Assembly: GCF_028598805.1 (NCBI RefSeq)
Contig: NZ_JAQRFI010000009.1
Span: forward strand, 1 to 64,000
DNA: 64,000 nucleotides
Source: Xenorhabdus yunnanensis
GTDB lineage: Bacteria > Pseudomonadota > Gammaproteobacteria > Enterobacterales > Enterobacteriaceae
Reading direction: 5' to 3'
Shown here: positions 47,501-57,198 of the stretch, in pieces
Position numbering within the stretch: the stretch's first letter is position 1
Layout of the letters: the number at the start of each line of letters is the position of its first letter
Translations under genes and position numbers: made by a program
The notes under the pieces: model-generated
Databases searched by the model: none
Seen by the model: only the letters and a program-made list of their open reading frames with translations
What the model was told of the DNA's origin: nothing

Positions 47501-50500
47501 ATCGACAAAAGTGATATTTGGTATCTTGATATGGGGTGGGCGCAGAACCAGAGTGGCACCCGATGCCAGAGTAGGGAAAATATCCGATACTGAAATATCA
47601 AACGCGACGGTGACAAATTGCAGGATGCGATCGCCCAACTGAGGTTCACTGACCTGAAACTGGGCATGGATGAGGCTCACGACATTGTGATGTTCCAGCA
47701 TGACACCCTTTGGATGTCCGGTTGAGCCAGAGGTATAGATAATATAAGCCAAGTGGTGTGGCTGGAGTCCGATTTGTTCGCTGCCCGGATTATGCACAGG
47801 CTGTTTTTTTATGTGACTTTGGTGAGTTTCATCGTCCAACAGCCAGATGGGGATGTCTTGTATGGGTAAGCATGTCTGTAAGTGTTTCTGAGTCAGCAGT
47901 ATTACAGGTTTGCAGTCGGACAACTGATAAACCAATCGTTCGGAGGGATATTCTGGATCGAGCGGGATGTAACCGGCACCTGCTTTTAAGATCCCGAACA
48001 GGCCGATGATCATGTCTAAACCCCGTTCAACATGAATTGCCACACGATCATCAGGGCGTACACCAAAAGCAATCAGGCTATGTGCCAGTTGATTGGCGCG
48101 GTGGTTCAAATCGTGATAACTCAAAGATTGCTCTTCAAAGACTACCGCAGTGGCATCTGGTGTGCGTTGCGCTTGCGCTTCGAATAGTTGATGAATCAGC
48201 ATATCTTGCGGGATATCTGTTTGAGTGGGGTTGAATTCCACCAACAATTGCTGGCGCTCCGAAGCTGATAATATTGGCAGACGAGCAATGGTTTGTGTCT
48301 CATCGGTTGTCATGGCAGTCAGCACACTGGTGAGATAACCCACCATGCGTTCAACTGTCGTCCGGTCGAATAGATCCGTAGCATATTCCAGATAACCATT
48401 GAGTCCATCCATAGTTTCGGTCAGTGACAGCGTCAGATCAAAGTATGCGCTGCGATGTGGCTGTTCTACCAATGAGACAGCTAAACCAGATAATTCAAGG
48501 GGTTGGGTAGCGGTATTGTTGAGAGCCAACATGACCTGAAAGATCGGGCTGTAACTCAGGCTGCGCTCAGGTTGCAGGATTTCCACTAATTGTTCAAAAG
48601 GAAGATCTTGATGTGCATAGGCCGCCAGTGCCCGTTCACGGACGTGAGCAAGCAGATCAGCCACTGAGTTGCTTGACTCCAATTCAACACGTAGAGGCAG
48701 GGTATTGACGAAAAAGCCGATCAGCCCCTCAAGTTCACTCTGTGAACGGTTGGCGACGGGCGTCCCGATGACGATATCATCCTGTCCGCTCAGGCGGGCA
48801 AGCACGATCCCCCAAGCTGCCAGCAGGGTCATAAATAACGTCGTATCCTGACGTTGTCCCAGTGCTTTGAGAGCAGACAATAAGTCTGCATTCAGGCGAA
48901 CGGGCACGAGATCGCCTGAGTAACCTTGCTCTGGTGGACGAGAGCGGTCGGTGGGGAGAGCCAGCAATGTCGGTGCGTTCTGAAGTTGCTTTTGCCAAAA
49001 ATCCTGTTGTTCAGTGAGAACCTCTCCTTGCAGCCATTTTTGTTGCCAGACAGCATAGTCGGCGTATTGGATGGGGAGGGGCGGTAAAGGTGCCGCATTT
49101 CCCCCCAGTGCAGCACGATAGAGTGCGCCCAACTCGCGGAACAATATGCCCATCGACCAACCATCGGTGATGATATGATGCTGGGTGAGGATCAGCCTGT
49201 GTTCTTCGTTCGCCAGTTGCAGCAATCGCCCCCGAATCAATGGCTCACTAGTAAAATTAAATGGAGTTTGTGTTTCGAGTTCCATCAACTCGTCAATACG
49301 GGTTATGCGAGTTGTTCCGTCTAAACTGCGCAGATCATGGTGGGTCAAGGCAAAGCCGATATCTGCGGCATCAATGTGCTGGTAAGGTTGCTCATCAATC
49401 AGGACAAAACGGGTACGCAAACTTTCATGCCGGCTGACGAGACGGTCAAGCGCAGCCGTAAACGCAGCATGATCGAGATACCCGCTGAGATGCATAACTA
49501 TCGGGATCTGATAAGCCAGATTGACTTCGGTATTGAGGCGGGTGAGGAACCACAAGCGTTGTTGAGAGAAGGAGAGTGGCAGTGGTTGGCTGCGCTCGGT
49601 AGCAGGAATAACGATTTGGGTTGTCACAGGTGTGTCGGTAAGTTTGGCAGCCAAGTCGGTAAGGACAGGATGAGCAAAGAGTTGCTGCAAACGCAATTCC
49701 CGCGCCAGTTTCTGGCGTATTCGTGCGGCAAGTTGGATTGTAAGCAGGGAATGACCACCGAGTTCAAAGAAATGATCATGACGGCCAACTTGTTCCAATT
49801 TCAGCAGTTCTTGCCAAATTTCGGCCAGCCCCGTTTCCATGTCTCCGATGGGTGCTTCATAATTGCGGGTTACCAGTGCCGTCTGGTCTGGTATTGGCAG
49901 TGCCTGACGGTTGAGTTTGCCATTGGGCGTCAATGGGAAGGCATCAAGCGTCACAAAGGCACTGGGCAGCATATATTCGGCAAGATGTTGTGCAAGTTGC
50001 TGGCGCAGTTCTGCCGATATCAGTGTTGTATTCGGTTCGGCGAGCAGATAAGCAACCAGACGTTTTTCGCCCCCTGTTTTTTCATAAGAAGCATCCTCAC
50101 GGGCAATCACAACCGCCTCGCGTACATTGTGACATTGCACCAGTCTGGCTTCGATTTCGCCGAGCTCAATACGGAAGCCACGTATCTTGACCTGAAAATC
50201 ATTACGACCGAGGTATTCAATATTACCGTCAGGCAACCAGCGAGCCAGATCGCCGCTTTTGTATAGTCGGGCATCAGGGTCTGTAGAAAAAGGATCAGAA
50301 AGGAAGTGTTCTGCGGTTAGCTCAGGAAGGTTCAGATAACCTCGGGCGACACCGACTCCTCCAATGTAAAGCTCACCTGTCACACCTATTGGAACAGGTT
50401 CTCCGTGGTTATCAAGAAGATAAATTTGGGTATTGGCGATAGGCTTCCCTATGGGGACTTGTCCGATATAACGATCCGATACACATTGCCAGGCGGTGAC

Positions 50501-53500
50501 ATGAATCGCTGCTTCAGTAGGGCCATATAAATTATACAATTGGCAGTGGGCAAAATGGGACAGACATTTCTGTTGTAAGGCATAAGGAAACGCTTCGCCA
50601 CTGCATAAAATGTGGCGCAGGGAAGGGCAGCGTCCGGCGGGAATAGCATTAAGAAACTGTTGTAACATGGCAGGCACAAAGTGGATGATAGTAATCCTGC
50701 GCCTTTCTATCTCGGACAATAAATAATGCGGATCTTTATGTCCATCAGGGCAAGCCAAAATTAATTGAGCGCCAAACATCAGGGACGGGAATAGCTCCCA
50801 AACGGAAACATCAAAACTGAACGGTGTTTTCTGCAAAACACGATCCTGCGGGGTTAATTGATAAGTCTCCTGTGCCCAGAGTAAACAATTCACGACACTG
50901 CGGTGCTCATTCATTACCCCTTTGGGCAAACCTGTCGAACCAGAGGTATACATCACATAAGCCAAATGGCGTGAGATCAGGCCAAGAGTCTGGGGGGCTG
51001 GGTTATTGGTTGGCATGTCCGCAGTAAGGGAGGCAAGATTGTTGAGATCTACAATAGGTACGGTGCTGGTCGGCGGCTTGAGTAACGTTGTTTGGGTAAG
51101 CAAGGCAACCGGAGCGGCATCTTCAAGTATATAGGCCAGCCGTTCGGCTGGATAGCTTGGATCGAGCGGAACATAGGCACCGCCGGCCTTAAGGATAGCG
51201 AGTAATCCCACCACCATGACAGGACTACGTTCAGAACAAATCGCTACCCGATCATCCGGGCAGACACCTAAGGCAATCAGATAATGCGCTAAACGATTGG
51301 CTCGCTGGTTCAGTTCATCGTAACTCAGTGATTGCTCTTCAAAGACGACAGCAATCGCATCGGGATTGTGCTGTACTTGCTTTTCAAATACTTGGTGAAT
51401 CAACGCATTTTGCGGGAAATTTGCCGCTGTATTTTGAGAGGATGAAAAGTCTTGAGAAGATTGAGCTGTGTTGAAATCCACCAGCAACTGTTGACGCTCC
51501 CTGACAGGCAAAATAGAAATATCCAGAATTGGCTGGTGGGGTGAGGTTCCCAGCGCTTCGACCAATCCCGTCAGGGCAGTGGTCATATAGTTGATAAGAC
51601 GAATCGGCTCTATGTCTGATACGGTTTGAGCAACCAAACTAAATCCATCTCCCCAATCATCTACAAACAAACCGATGGGATAATTACTTCTCTCTTCTTG
51701 CATCAGCAGGCGTATGCCTTTCCATTTAGCCAAGGTGGTATCCGATTGACTATGACGATAATTGAGTAGTGTATTGAAGAGCGGCAAAGGTGGTATCACG
51801 CTACTACAATGCTGGGCCTGTGTCAGTGTCGCCTGTTCGTGCTCCAGTAGCCTCATCAAACTGAGGTAAGTCTCTTGAACGGTTGTCTGTGTACTATTAC
51901 CCGTAAGCCTGATCCGAATGGGCAAGGTATTAATAAGCAGCCCCATAACTTGATCGATGCCAGCACTACCTTGCATACGTCCCAGCAGGACCGTACCGAA
52001 GACCACATCATCACGCCCACTGGTTTTTGCCAGCACCAGAGCCAAAGCAACATGAAACAATATACTGGAGCTGACACCCTGACGCCGGGCTTGTGTGCGG
52101 ATAGCTTTGGACAGTGCGGTATCAAGTGGTTGTTTGGTCTCCGATATCTGCCTATCTCCACTGTGAATATCCAGTATCCCGAAAGGAGCCGTTGGTACAT
52201 CTATATCAGAGAACTCTTTACGGAAATAGGCTTCGTGATCTGAAGCAGGCACATACAGAGATTGGGCGACAAAGTTACGGTAAGGTAATACTGGGGGTAA
52301 CTTTTCAGCAGGGAGGTTGTCAAGATGCCCACTTTCGGTATGGCTACGTAATAATACATCGATTTCATCAATGATACGTTCCAGTGTCATATGATCACAG
52401 ATTAAATGATGGAGACACAAAGCCAGCAACCACTCACCCTGATGTGGATGATAGACAATGTCGGCAGAGAATAGCGGCGCCTGACTCACATCAAGACGGT
52501 ACTGATGGGGATCAGTGTGTGATAGTAATTGAGAAGGAATATCCTGCTCGCTATTCGGTAAAAATGTATTAATGTTCAAAGATGCTTGCCGCCAGACGAC
52601 TTGCATCGGCTGTGCCAGTCCCTGCCAGTAGATTGAAGTGTGCAGAATATCGTGACGGTTAATGATCAGTTGTAAGGCAGCCAGAAAGGTATCGAGCTGT
52701 TCGCGGGTATCGAAGGCAAGCAAATTGCGTAACAGATAAGTATCTCCCTGTTTCTGTAACAGATAATGGAACAAAATTCCTTCCTGTAGTGGCGAGAGCG
52801 GATAGATGTCCTGGATATTGGCAGCACCATCAGGAATAGTGGCGACGATGGCATTAATTTCATGCTGGGATAGAGAAACTAAAGTCAACATGTCGGGTGT
52901 AATAGCAGTACAGCCGTCAGGGATGAGATTGGGCGGCATTGTGAACATAACTGCATGTTCTTGCTCCATATTTCCTTGATCTGTATCCTTCTGAGCCGAC
53001 AGTATCGCTTTTGCCATCTCGCTCAGTACAGGCTTGGTGAATACATTTCGTATGTCAAGAGTCCACCCCAGATCGCGCAGTTTTTCGATCAGACTAACGG
53101 CTATCAGCGAATGCCCGCCAAGCTCAAAAAAGTGGTCATAGCGGCTGACACATTTCACTCCAAGTAACATTTGCCAAATTTGGCTCAGGGTGGTTTCTGC
53201 TTCTCCTATAGGCGCTTGGTAACTACGTGTGACGATTGCAGTATGATCTGGTTTAGGGAGCGCCTGACGATCGAGTTTGCCATTGGGTGTCAGAGGGAAG
53301 GCATTGAGTGTCACAAAGGCACTGGGTATCATGTATTCTGCAAGATGCTGCGAAAGCTGTTGCCGCAATGCCATTGGCTCCAGTTCAACATCTGCCTCAG
53401 GCAGCAGGTAGGCAACCAGATGCTTTTGAGCCGAAAGGTTTTCATGGGAAAGGCTTTCACCGGAAAGGTTTTCGCAAGGCAGCACCACAGCTTCACGTAC

Positions 53501-56284
53501 GCCGTGGCATTGCCGCAGTCTTGCCTCGATCTCGCCCGGCTCAATGCGGAAACCACGTAATTTAACCTGAAAATCATTACGGCCGAGATATTCAATATTG
53601 CCATCGGGTAGCCAACGCCCCAGATCGCCCGTTTTGTACATACGTGCGCTATGCGCAGAAGAGAAGGGATCGGTGAGGAAACATTTGGCGGTGAGTTCGG
53701 GACGATTCAGGTAGCCGCGGGCAACGCTGACGCCAGCGATATAAATTTCTCCCGCTACCCCCAGCGGAACGGGCTGACCGTAAATGTCGAGGATATAGAT
53801 TTGGGTATTGGGGATGGGATGACCAATCGGCGGTGCATGGTTTTCCCGATTATCACTGTCTTCCTGACTTTCACTCCGGCAGCTTTTGCATAGGTAAATC
53901 GTGGCACAAACAGTGGCTTCCGTCGGGCCATACGCATTGATCATCTGTCGTCCTTGCGCCCAGCGTTTGACCAGCGTAGGCGGACACGCTTCTCCTCCTA
54001 CGAGTAAGGTTTGCAGTGTTGCCGGAATGGTATCCATTGTTGCCAGGATGGTAGGGGACAAGAGCGCGTGAGTGATGGCATGAGTCTCTAAATAGTGGGA
54101 CAGCGTTGTTCCCGGCAGAAGATTATCTCGTTTGGCAAGGTAAAGGCCAGAACCCGCCAATAGTGCCATACAACATTCCCAAATACAGGCATCGAAACTG
54201 TTTGAGGCAAACTGCAAAATTCGGCTGTCTGGAGTGATGGCCAGTGTGTCTTGCTGAGTAGTAATCAAATTACACAAACTGTGATGTTCGATCATGACCC
54301 CTTTGGGGTGTCCCGTGGAGCCTGAGGTGTAAATGACATAGGCCAGATGGTGTGAAGTCAGTCCCATTGCCTGAATTATGGGGTTTTCTTCTGATTTTGC
54401 ACCCAAAACAGAACATTCTTGAGTATCAAGTAGTATGGTTGGCAGGTTATTGTTCCACGTTTCTACCATCATCGTCTGAGTAATCAGGGCCACGGGAGCT
54501 GAATCATTGAGCATATACGTCAGCCGTTCGGTCGGGTAAGTCGGATCGAGAGGCACAAAAGCACCACCAGCCTTGAGGATACCCAATAAACCGATCATCA
54601 TTTCCAGACTGCGTTCAATACAAATCGCCACCCGATCATCAGGGCGCACACCGAGAGTAATCAGATGATGTGCCAGACGGTTGGCTCGTTTGTTCAGTTC
54701 ATCGTAGCTCAGCGATTGCTTTTCAAAGACCACGGCAATGGCATCCGGTGTGCGTTGCACTTGTGCTTCGAACAGTTGATGAACCAACATATCCTGCGGG
54801 AATTCGGTTTGGGTAGCGTTGAAATCCACCAATATCTGCTGGCGCTCAGTGTCGGGCAGAATCGACAGATTGGCTATTTTTGTATTCGTAAGGGATGGCA
54901 TCTCCAGAGAAGTAAGAGCGGAATCAAGCAAGACAGCAAGACGGGACTGGAGCGCCATAACCTCTGTGATACTCATATAATCAGGAGAAAAATAGAACTC
55001 AATGGAAAGCGGGGAATAATCTTCAGGATGAGCGGTATTTGTGTATTGCTTGACTCTGACAGAAAGAGGATAAGGGGCACCAGAATGCAGGTCAAAAAGT
55101 TTAACGTTGGTGCCCTCTCCTTCCATGTGCAGATTAGCTTTAAACGGCTCGAGAGATAAAGTGACATCAAATAATCGAGCATTCCCGACTTTCTGCTGGA
55201 TATGTGTTTGTCGGTTGAGATCTACAATGGGAAAGCGTTGGTGCTCATAGCAAAGACTCATTTCGGTCGCGGCTTTTTGCATGACATCACGGAGTGTATC
55301 CTCCGGTGAAATGGTTACGCCGATGGGGAGCACGGATGCGAACATTCCCATCGTGTGCTTTTGTCGCGTATTTTTGCGGTTGTGTACGGGAATACCAATA
55401 ACAATCTCATTCACATTCGCCGTCCGTGCGAAATAGCAAGCCAGAACGGCATACATGAAATGCAGGAGGGGCAATCCCTGACCACCAACGGTTTTTTCGA
55501 TACGTTTAAAAAGCACCTGATCTATTGACCAAACAATAGGCTGAAAAACAACGTCTTTGGCTTGTTTATGGCTTATAGTGTTATTGGAATGGACAGGCTG
55601 GAGCAAAGGGGGAGGCAGATTATCATAACGCCTCATCCAAAATTGCATATCGTGTGAGTAGTGTTCAGAAGCAAGATAATCGAGGTTATCTGCAATAAAA
55701 TCCAGATAAGAGTGAGCTGAGTTATTCAGTGTTTCTCCTTTCATCAGGCGGTTATAGGCATCGATAACCTTGTTAACCAGTATGAACAGACCAGTGCCAT
55801 CAATGATCAAATGATGACAGCAAAACTGCCAGTACTGACAGTTGTTGTTTACTCGCAATAATTTGGAACGCCACAGCACCTCATTCAAGTGAAATGGGCG
55901 CATGAACTCGGTATTCATGTATTTTTTTACTCTGATTTCAGCATCTGAATACGATGAAAAATCATGTATATCCACGGTCACAGGGAGAGAATTAACAACC
56001 TTTTGGACGGGTAAAGCATGGGTGTTGATAAGGCGCAAACGTAGAGCATCATGACAATAAACAACGGCTTCAAAGGCACGGGTAAATAATTTTTCATTCA
56101 ACTCTCCTTCGACGCAGATAAAAAAGTAGAGATTGTAGTTGGAAGAACTGGGATGAATTGCCTGATCAAACCAGACGGCTTGCTGAGGTGAGCTAAGAGG
56201 GTGTGCATGAGAGACGAGAGAACCGTCATCATCAATTGATAAGGAAGTATTTTGGAAGTGATTATGGCTGCATATCATATTCAT
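44525..56284 (-). CDS. Four-module NRPS, C-A-T-C-A-T-C-A-T-C-T, last A domain deleted, no thioesterase
   Basis: A 3919-residue NRPS. By residue: C1 about 25-460 (HHLIIDG near 156, a starter-type position), A1 495-1010 (YTSGSTGHPKG near 655), T1 around 1058; C2 1145-1590 (HHLICDH near 1292), A2 1620-2130, T2 around 2175; C3 2220-2640 (HHIITDG near 2373), A3 2690-3220, T3 around 3268; C4 3350-3790 (HHILNDH near 3493), then T4 around 3878 (FFALGGHSL) and the end. By eye the substrate pocket codes are A1 DAWLLGAVC (hydrophobic), A2 DVWHLSLIH (close to the serine code) and A3 DISNIGAVT (not assigned). Between C4 and T4 only the edges of an A domain remain. AGGAG better fits the second Met, at 56278, as start. 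No epimerase or thioesterase domain is present. Confidence 0.95.
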   Translation of the reverse strand: MNMICSHNHFQNTSLSIDDDGSLVSHAHPLSSPQQAVWFDQAIHPSSSNYNLYFFICVEGELNEKLFTRAFEAVVYCHDALRLRLINTHALPVQKVVNSLPVTVDIHDFSSYSDAEIRVKKYMNTEFMRPFHLNEVLWRSKLLRVNNNCQYWQFCCHHLIIDGTGLFILVNKVIDAYNRLMKGETLNNSAHSYLDFIADNLDYLASEHYSHDMQFWMRRYDNLPPPLLQPVHSNNTISHKQAKDVVFQPIVWSIDQVLFKRIEKTVGGQGLPLLHFMYAVLACYFARTANVNEIVIGIPVHNRKNTRQKHTMGMFASVLPIGVTISPEDTLRDVMQKAATEMSLCYEHQRFPIVDLNRQTHIQQKVGNARLFDVTLSLEPFKANLHMEGEGTNVKLFDLHSGAPYPLSVRVKQYTNTAHPEDYSPLSIEFYFSPDYMSITEVMALQSRLAVLLDSALTSLEMPSLTNTKIANLSILPDTERQQILVDFNATQTEFPQDMLVHQLFEAQVQRTPDAIAVVFEKQSLSYDELNKRANRLAHHLITLGVRPDDRVAICIERSLEMMIGLLGILKAGGAFVPLDPTYPTERLTYMLNDSAPVALITQTMMVETWNNNLPTILLDTQECSVLGAKSEENPIIQAMGLTSHHLAYVIYTSGSTGHPKGVMIEHHSLCNLITTQQDTLAITPDSRILQFASNSFDACIWECCMALLAGSGLYLAKRDNLLPGTTLSHYLETHAITHALLSPTILATMDTIPATLQTLLVGGEACPPTLVKRWAQGRQMINAYGPTEATVCATIYLCKSCRSESQEDSDNRENHAPPIGHPIPNTQIYILDIYGQPVPLGVAGEIYIAGVSVARGYLNRPELTAKCFLTDPFSSAHSARMYKTGDLGRWLPDGNIEYLGRNDFQVKLRGFRIEPGEIEARLRQCHGVREAVVLPCENLSGESLSHENLSAQKHLVAYLLPEADVELEPMALRQQLSQHLAEYMIPSAFVTLNAFPLTPNGKLDRQALPKPDHTAIVTRSYQAPIGEAETTLSQIWQMLLGVKCVSRYDHFFELGGHSLIAVSLIEKLRDLGWTLDIRNVFTKPVLSEMAKAILSAQKDTDQGNMEQEHAVMFTMPPNLIPDGCTAITPDMLTLVSLSQHEINAIVATIPDGAANIQDIYPLSPLQEGILFHYLLQKQGDTYLLRNLLAFDTREQLDTFLAALQLIINRHDILHTSIYWQGLAQPMQVVWRQASLNINTFLPNSEQDIPSQLLSHTDPHQYRLDVSQAPLFSADIVYHPHQGEWLLALCLHHLICDHMTLERIIDEIDVLLRSHTESGHLDNLPAEKLPPVLPYRNFVAQSLYVPASDHEAYFRKEFSDIDVPTAPFGILDIHSGDRQISETKQPLDTALSKAIRTQARRQGVSSSILFHVALALVLAKTSGRDDVVFGTVLLGRMQGSAGIDQVMGLLINTLPIRIRLTGNSTQTTVQETYLSLMRLLEHEQATLTQAQHCSSVIPPLPLFNTLLNYRHSQSDTTLAKWKGIRLLMQEERSNYPIGLFVDDWGDGFSLVAQTVSDIEPIRLINYMTTALTGLVEALGTSPHQPILDISILPVRERQQLLVDFNTAQSSQDFSSSQNTAANFPQNALIHQVFEKQVQHNPDAIAVVFEEQSLSYDELNQRANRLAHYLIALGVCPDDRVAICSERSPVMVVGLLAILKAGGAYVPLDPSYPAERLAYILEDAAPVALLTQTTLLKPPTSTVPIVDLNNLASLTADMPTNNPAPQTLGLISRHLAYVMYTSGSTGLPKGVMNEHRSVVNCLLWAQETYQLTPQDRVLQKTPFSFDVSVWELFPSLMFGAQLILACPDGHKDPHYLLSEIERRRITIIHFVPAMLQQFLNAIPAGRCPSLRHILCSGEAFPYALQQKCLSHFAHCQLYNLYGPTEAAIHVTAWQCVSDRYIGQVPIGKPIANTQIYLLDNHGEPVPIGVTGELYIGGVGVARGYLNLPELTAEHFLSDPFSTDPDARLYKSGDLARWLPDGNIEYLGRNDFQVKIRGFRIELGEIEARLVQCHNVREAVVIAREDASYEKTGGEKRLVAYLLAEPNTTLISAELRQQLAQHLAEYMLPSAFVTLDAFPLTPNGKLNRQALPIPDQTALVTRNYEAPIGDMETGLAEIWQELLKLEQVGRHDHFFELGGHSLLTIQLAARIRQKLARELRLQQLFAHPVLTDLAAKLTDTPVTTQIVIPATERSQPLPLSFSQQRLWFLTRLNTEVNLAYQIPIVMHLSGYLDHAAFTAALDRLVSRHESLRTRFVLIDEQPYQHIDAADIGFALTHHDLRSLDGTTRITRIDELMELETQTPFNFTSEPLIRGRLLQLANEEHRLILTQHHIITDGWSMGILFRELGALYRAALGGNAAPLPPLPIQYADYAVWQQKWLQGEVLTEQQDFWQKQLQNAPTLLALPTDRSRPPEQGYSGDLVPVRLNADLLSALKALGQRQDTTLFMTLLAAWGIVLARLSGQDDIVIGTPVANRSQSELEGLIGFFVNTLPLRVELESSNSVADLLAHVRERALAAYAHQDLPFEQLVEILQPERSLSYSPIFQVMLALNNTATQPLELSGLAVSLVEQPHRSAYFDLTLSLTETMDGLNGYLEYATDLFDRTTVERMVGYLTSVLTAMTTDETQTIARLPILSASERQQLLVEFNPTQTDIPQDMLIHQLFEAQAQRTPDATAVVFEEQSLSYHDLNHRANQLAHSLIAFGVRPDDRVAIHVERGLDMIIGLFGILKAGAGYIPLDPEYPSERLVYQLSDCKPVILLTQKHLQTCLPIQDIPIWLLDDETHQSHIKKQPVHNPGSEQIGLQPHHLAYIIYTSGSTGHPKGVMLEHHNVVSLIHAQFQVSEPQLGDRILQFVTVAFDISVSDIFPTLASGATLVLRPPHIKIPNITFVDFLREQKVTIINIPTAFWHHWVQEMRAGRSGFSPYLRTVIVGGDKVEPRYLMDWLSCPEIQSCRWINAYGPTEITVTASTMMVDRNIMVDKNMMVDNKHLPSITNNIPIGRPLSNTRIYILDALSQPVPIGVSGEIYIGGMGVARGYSNQPELTAEKFVVDPFSEHPNARMYKTGDLARWRSDGNIEYLGRNDFQVKLRGFRIELGEIETRLMQCYGVREAIVLAREDASYEKTGGDKRLVAYLIAEPNTELVPAELRQQLAQHLAEYMLPSAFVTLDAFPLAPNGKLDRQALPMPDQASIVTRAYEAPLGDREIALAEIWQILLELEKVGRYDNFFELGGHSLMVISLIERLRNLGWSLDIRTVFSAPTLAEMAKVMQVTKENATTYTVPPNLIPDGCTAITPDMLPLVSLTQHEIDTIAATLSDGVTNIQDIYPLAPLQEGMLFHHLLQTQGDVYLLHTLFAFDTRDRLDAFLAALQQIINRHDILRTAICWEGLTQPVQVVWRQASLHINTFMPDNDKDVPSQLLAHTDPYRHRLDVSQAPLFSADIAYDPHQGEWLLAFCCHHILNDHVSLGLIIAEINELLHQSTGQLPPALPYRHFIAQSLHAPISAHEAFFREMLADVDTPTAPFGILDVYSGDRPITEVIRPLNAALSRSIRKQASHQGVSPGALFHVAWAQVLAKISGRDDVVFGTVLLGRMQESADLEHILGLFINTLPVRFQLAENSVQATVQEAYRSLARLLEHEQAPLAAAQRCSGVTPPLPLFNALLNYRHSQLKHSQSKHSKSNTTNTGWEGIHLVTGQERTHYPLYLAVDNLGKSFLLSAQAVSGIDPSRLIGYMTTALASLVEALENQPQRPIMDIAIMSATERQQLLADFKATQADYPQDPLILAPDGKYDHQALPTSEQPAAVASGYEAPIGDVETVLAQIWQKLLKLEQVGRHDNFFALGGHSLIAIQLLARMREQGMEIPLATLFTHPSLCELAKVTTQVT
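45141..45185. repeat. 15-bp tandem repeats inside C4 of the NRPS
   Basis: Three 15-bp units, the last two clear (GATTGACTATGTTTC, AATTGACTATGGCGA), in frame in the minus-strand gene. They encode a repeated H-S-Q/K-type stretch (about LKHSQSKHSKS) that the sister domain C2 lacks. Confidence 0.7.
47214..47267. repeat. Three 18-bp tandem repeats inside A3 of the NRPS
   Basis: Units TTATCTACCATCATGTTT, TTATCTACCATTATGTTT and CTATCTACCATCATAGTT, in frame. They encode MMVDRN-IMVDKN-MMVDN just after the NAYGPTE core of A3. The other two A domains do not carry this repeat there, so it is a surface-loop expansion. Confidence 0.85.
53433..53477. repeat. Three 15-bp tandem repeats inside A1 of the NRPS
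   Basis: Units GAAAGGTTTTCATGG, GAAAGGCTTTCACCG and GAAAGGTTTTCGCAA, in frame. They encode ENLSG-ESLSH-ENLSA in the C-terminal subdomain of A1, where A2 and A3 have a different short loop (REDASYEKTGG). Confidence 0.85.
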
Positions 56285-57198
56285 ATCTCCTTTGTAATAG
56301 TTTGATTTAGTTTATTTATTAGAAGATAAGGAAATTATTACTCTGGTTAATCAGATCTATCTATGGCAAAAACTATGGCAAAAAAATGAACGGATTGTGG
56401 ATGACAAAGTTGGATTTTTATACTGTCTATGTAGGTATTTGAGAGATAACAAAGTTAAATTAACTGAGATAATTTTCAATGTCGATACTTTTTGTTGAAC
56501 TAAGGTTTTTAGTCAATCAGGGGGCAAGACAGTGATAATTGTCATAGCCGTCATATTGTTGGGCTTTTGTGGCAGTCTATCTAAGTGCAGGCGGGGGAAT
56601 AAGCTATGTGGGTAGAAGTGGTTTTTAACGTATGTCAGTGTCTATAATTAAAGACTAAATCACTGGTTAATCCTAATAAAGCTAAAATAATATAGCACTA
56701 TCTATAGTACTCTCCATCATGCTATCCATTTTAATATTGACGGCTTTTTATAAGAAATCAATTTGCATTATTTTATGGGAATTATCTTATTGTGTTTAAT
56801 TGTTTTTATATTTCTTGAGAATAGACTTTTTTGATTTTTATTTTATTTTGAGAACTTGAATTATTTTCATTTTGTGTGATGAATAGAGTTTCTAATTTAT
56901 CTTCATTGTCAGTTATAAATAAATTTGTTTTGATGTTTGTTATTAATGATTTTTTACTGAAGTGGTATTTTTAATATTGTTTTCTATTAAAAACAAAAAG
57001 TTGGGTTGGGCTAATGGTATTCTTTAAATGGTATATTGTATTCATTGAATAAAGTGTTATGTAATTAATTCTGGGTATAATTATTTTTATTGTTGCAATG
57101 AATCTTTATTAATTGACAGAAATAAATGAACCTGTGAGAATTTATTGCTATTGTTTGTGTGGTTAATTTTCGCGTATTTAATTGCAAATGAGGGCTGT
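56285..57198. promoter_or_regulatory. Divergent control region between NRPS and ketosynthase operon
   Basis: About 910 bp of AT-rich DNA between the NRPS (minus) and the ACP gene (plus). Both transcripts should start here, so the two halves of the cluster can be co-regulated. I see no coding region or clear operator. The composition is what H-NS-type silencing usually targets. Confidence 0.55.

Noticed and set aside
49337-50266. 309-codon plus-strand frame inside the NRPS gene
   Set aside because: It is antisense to conserved parts of C3, T2 and A2 of the NRPS; shorter shadow frames occur opposite the other modules.
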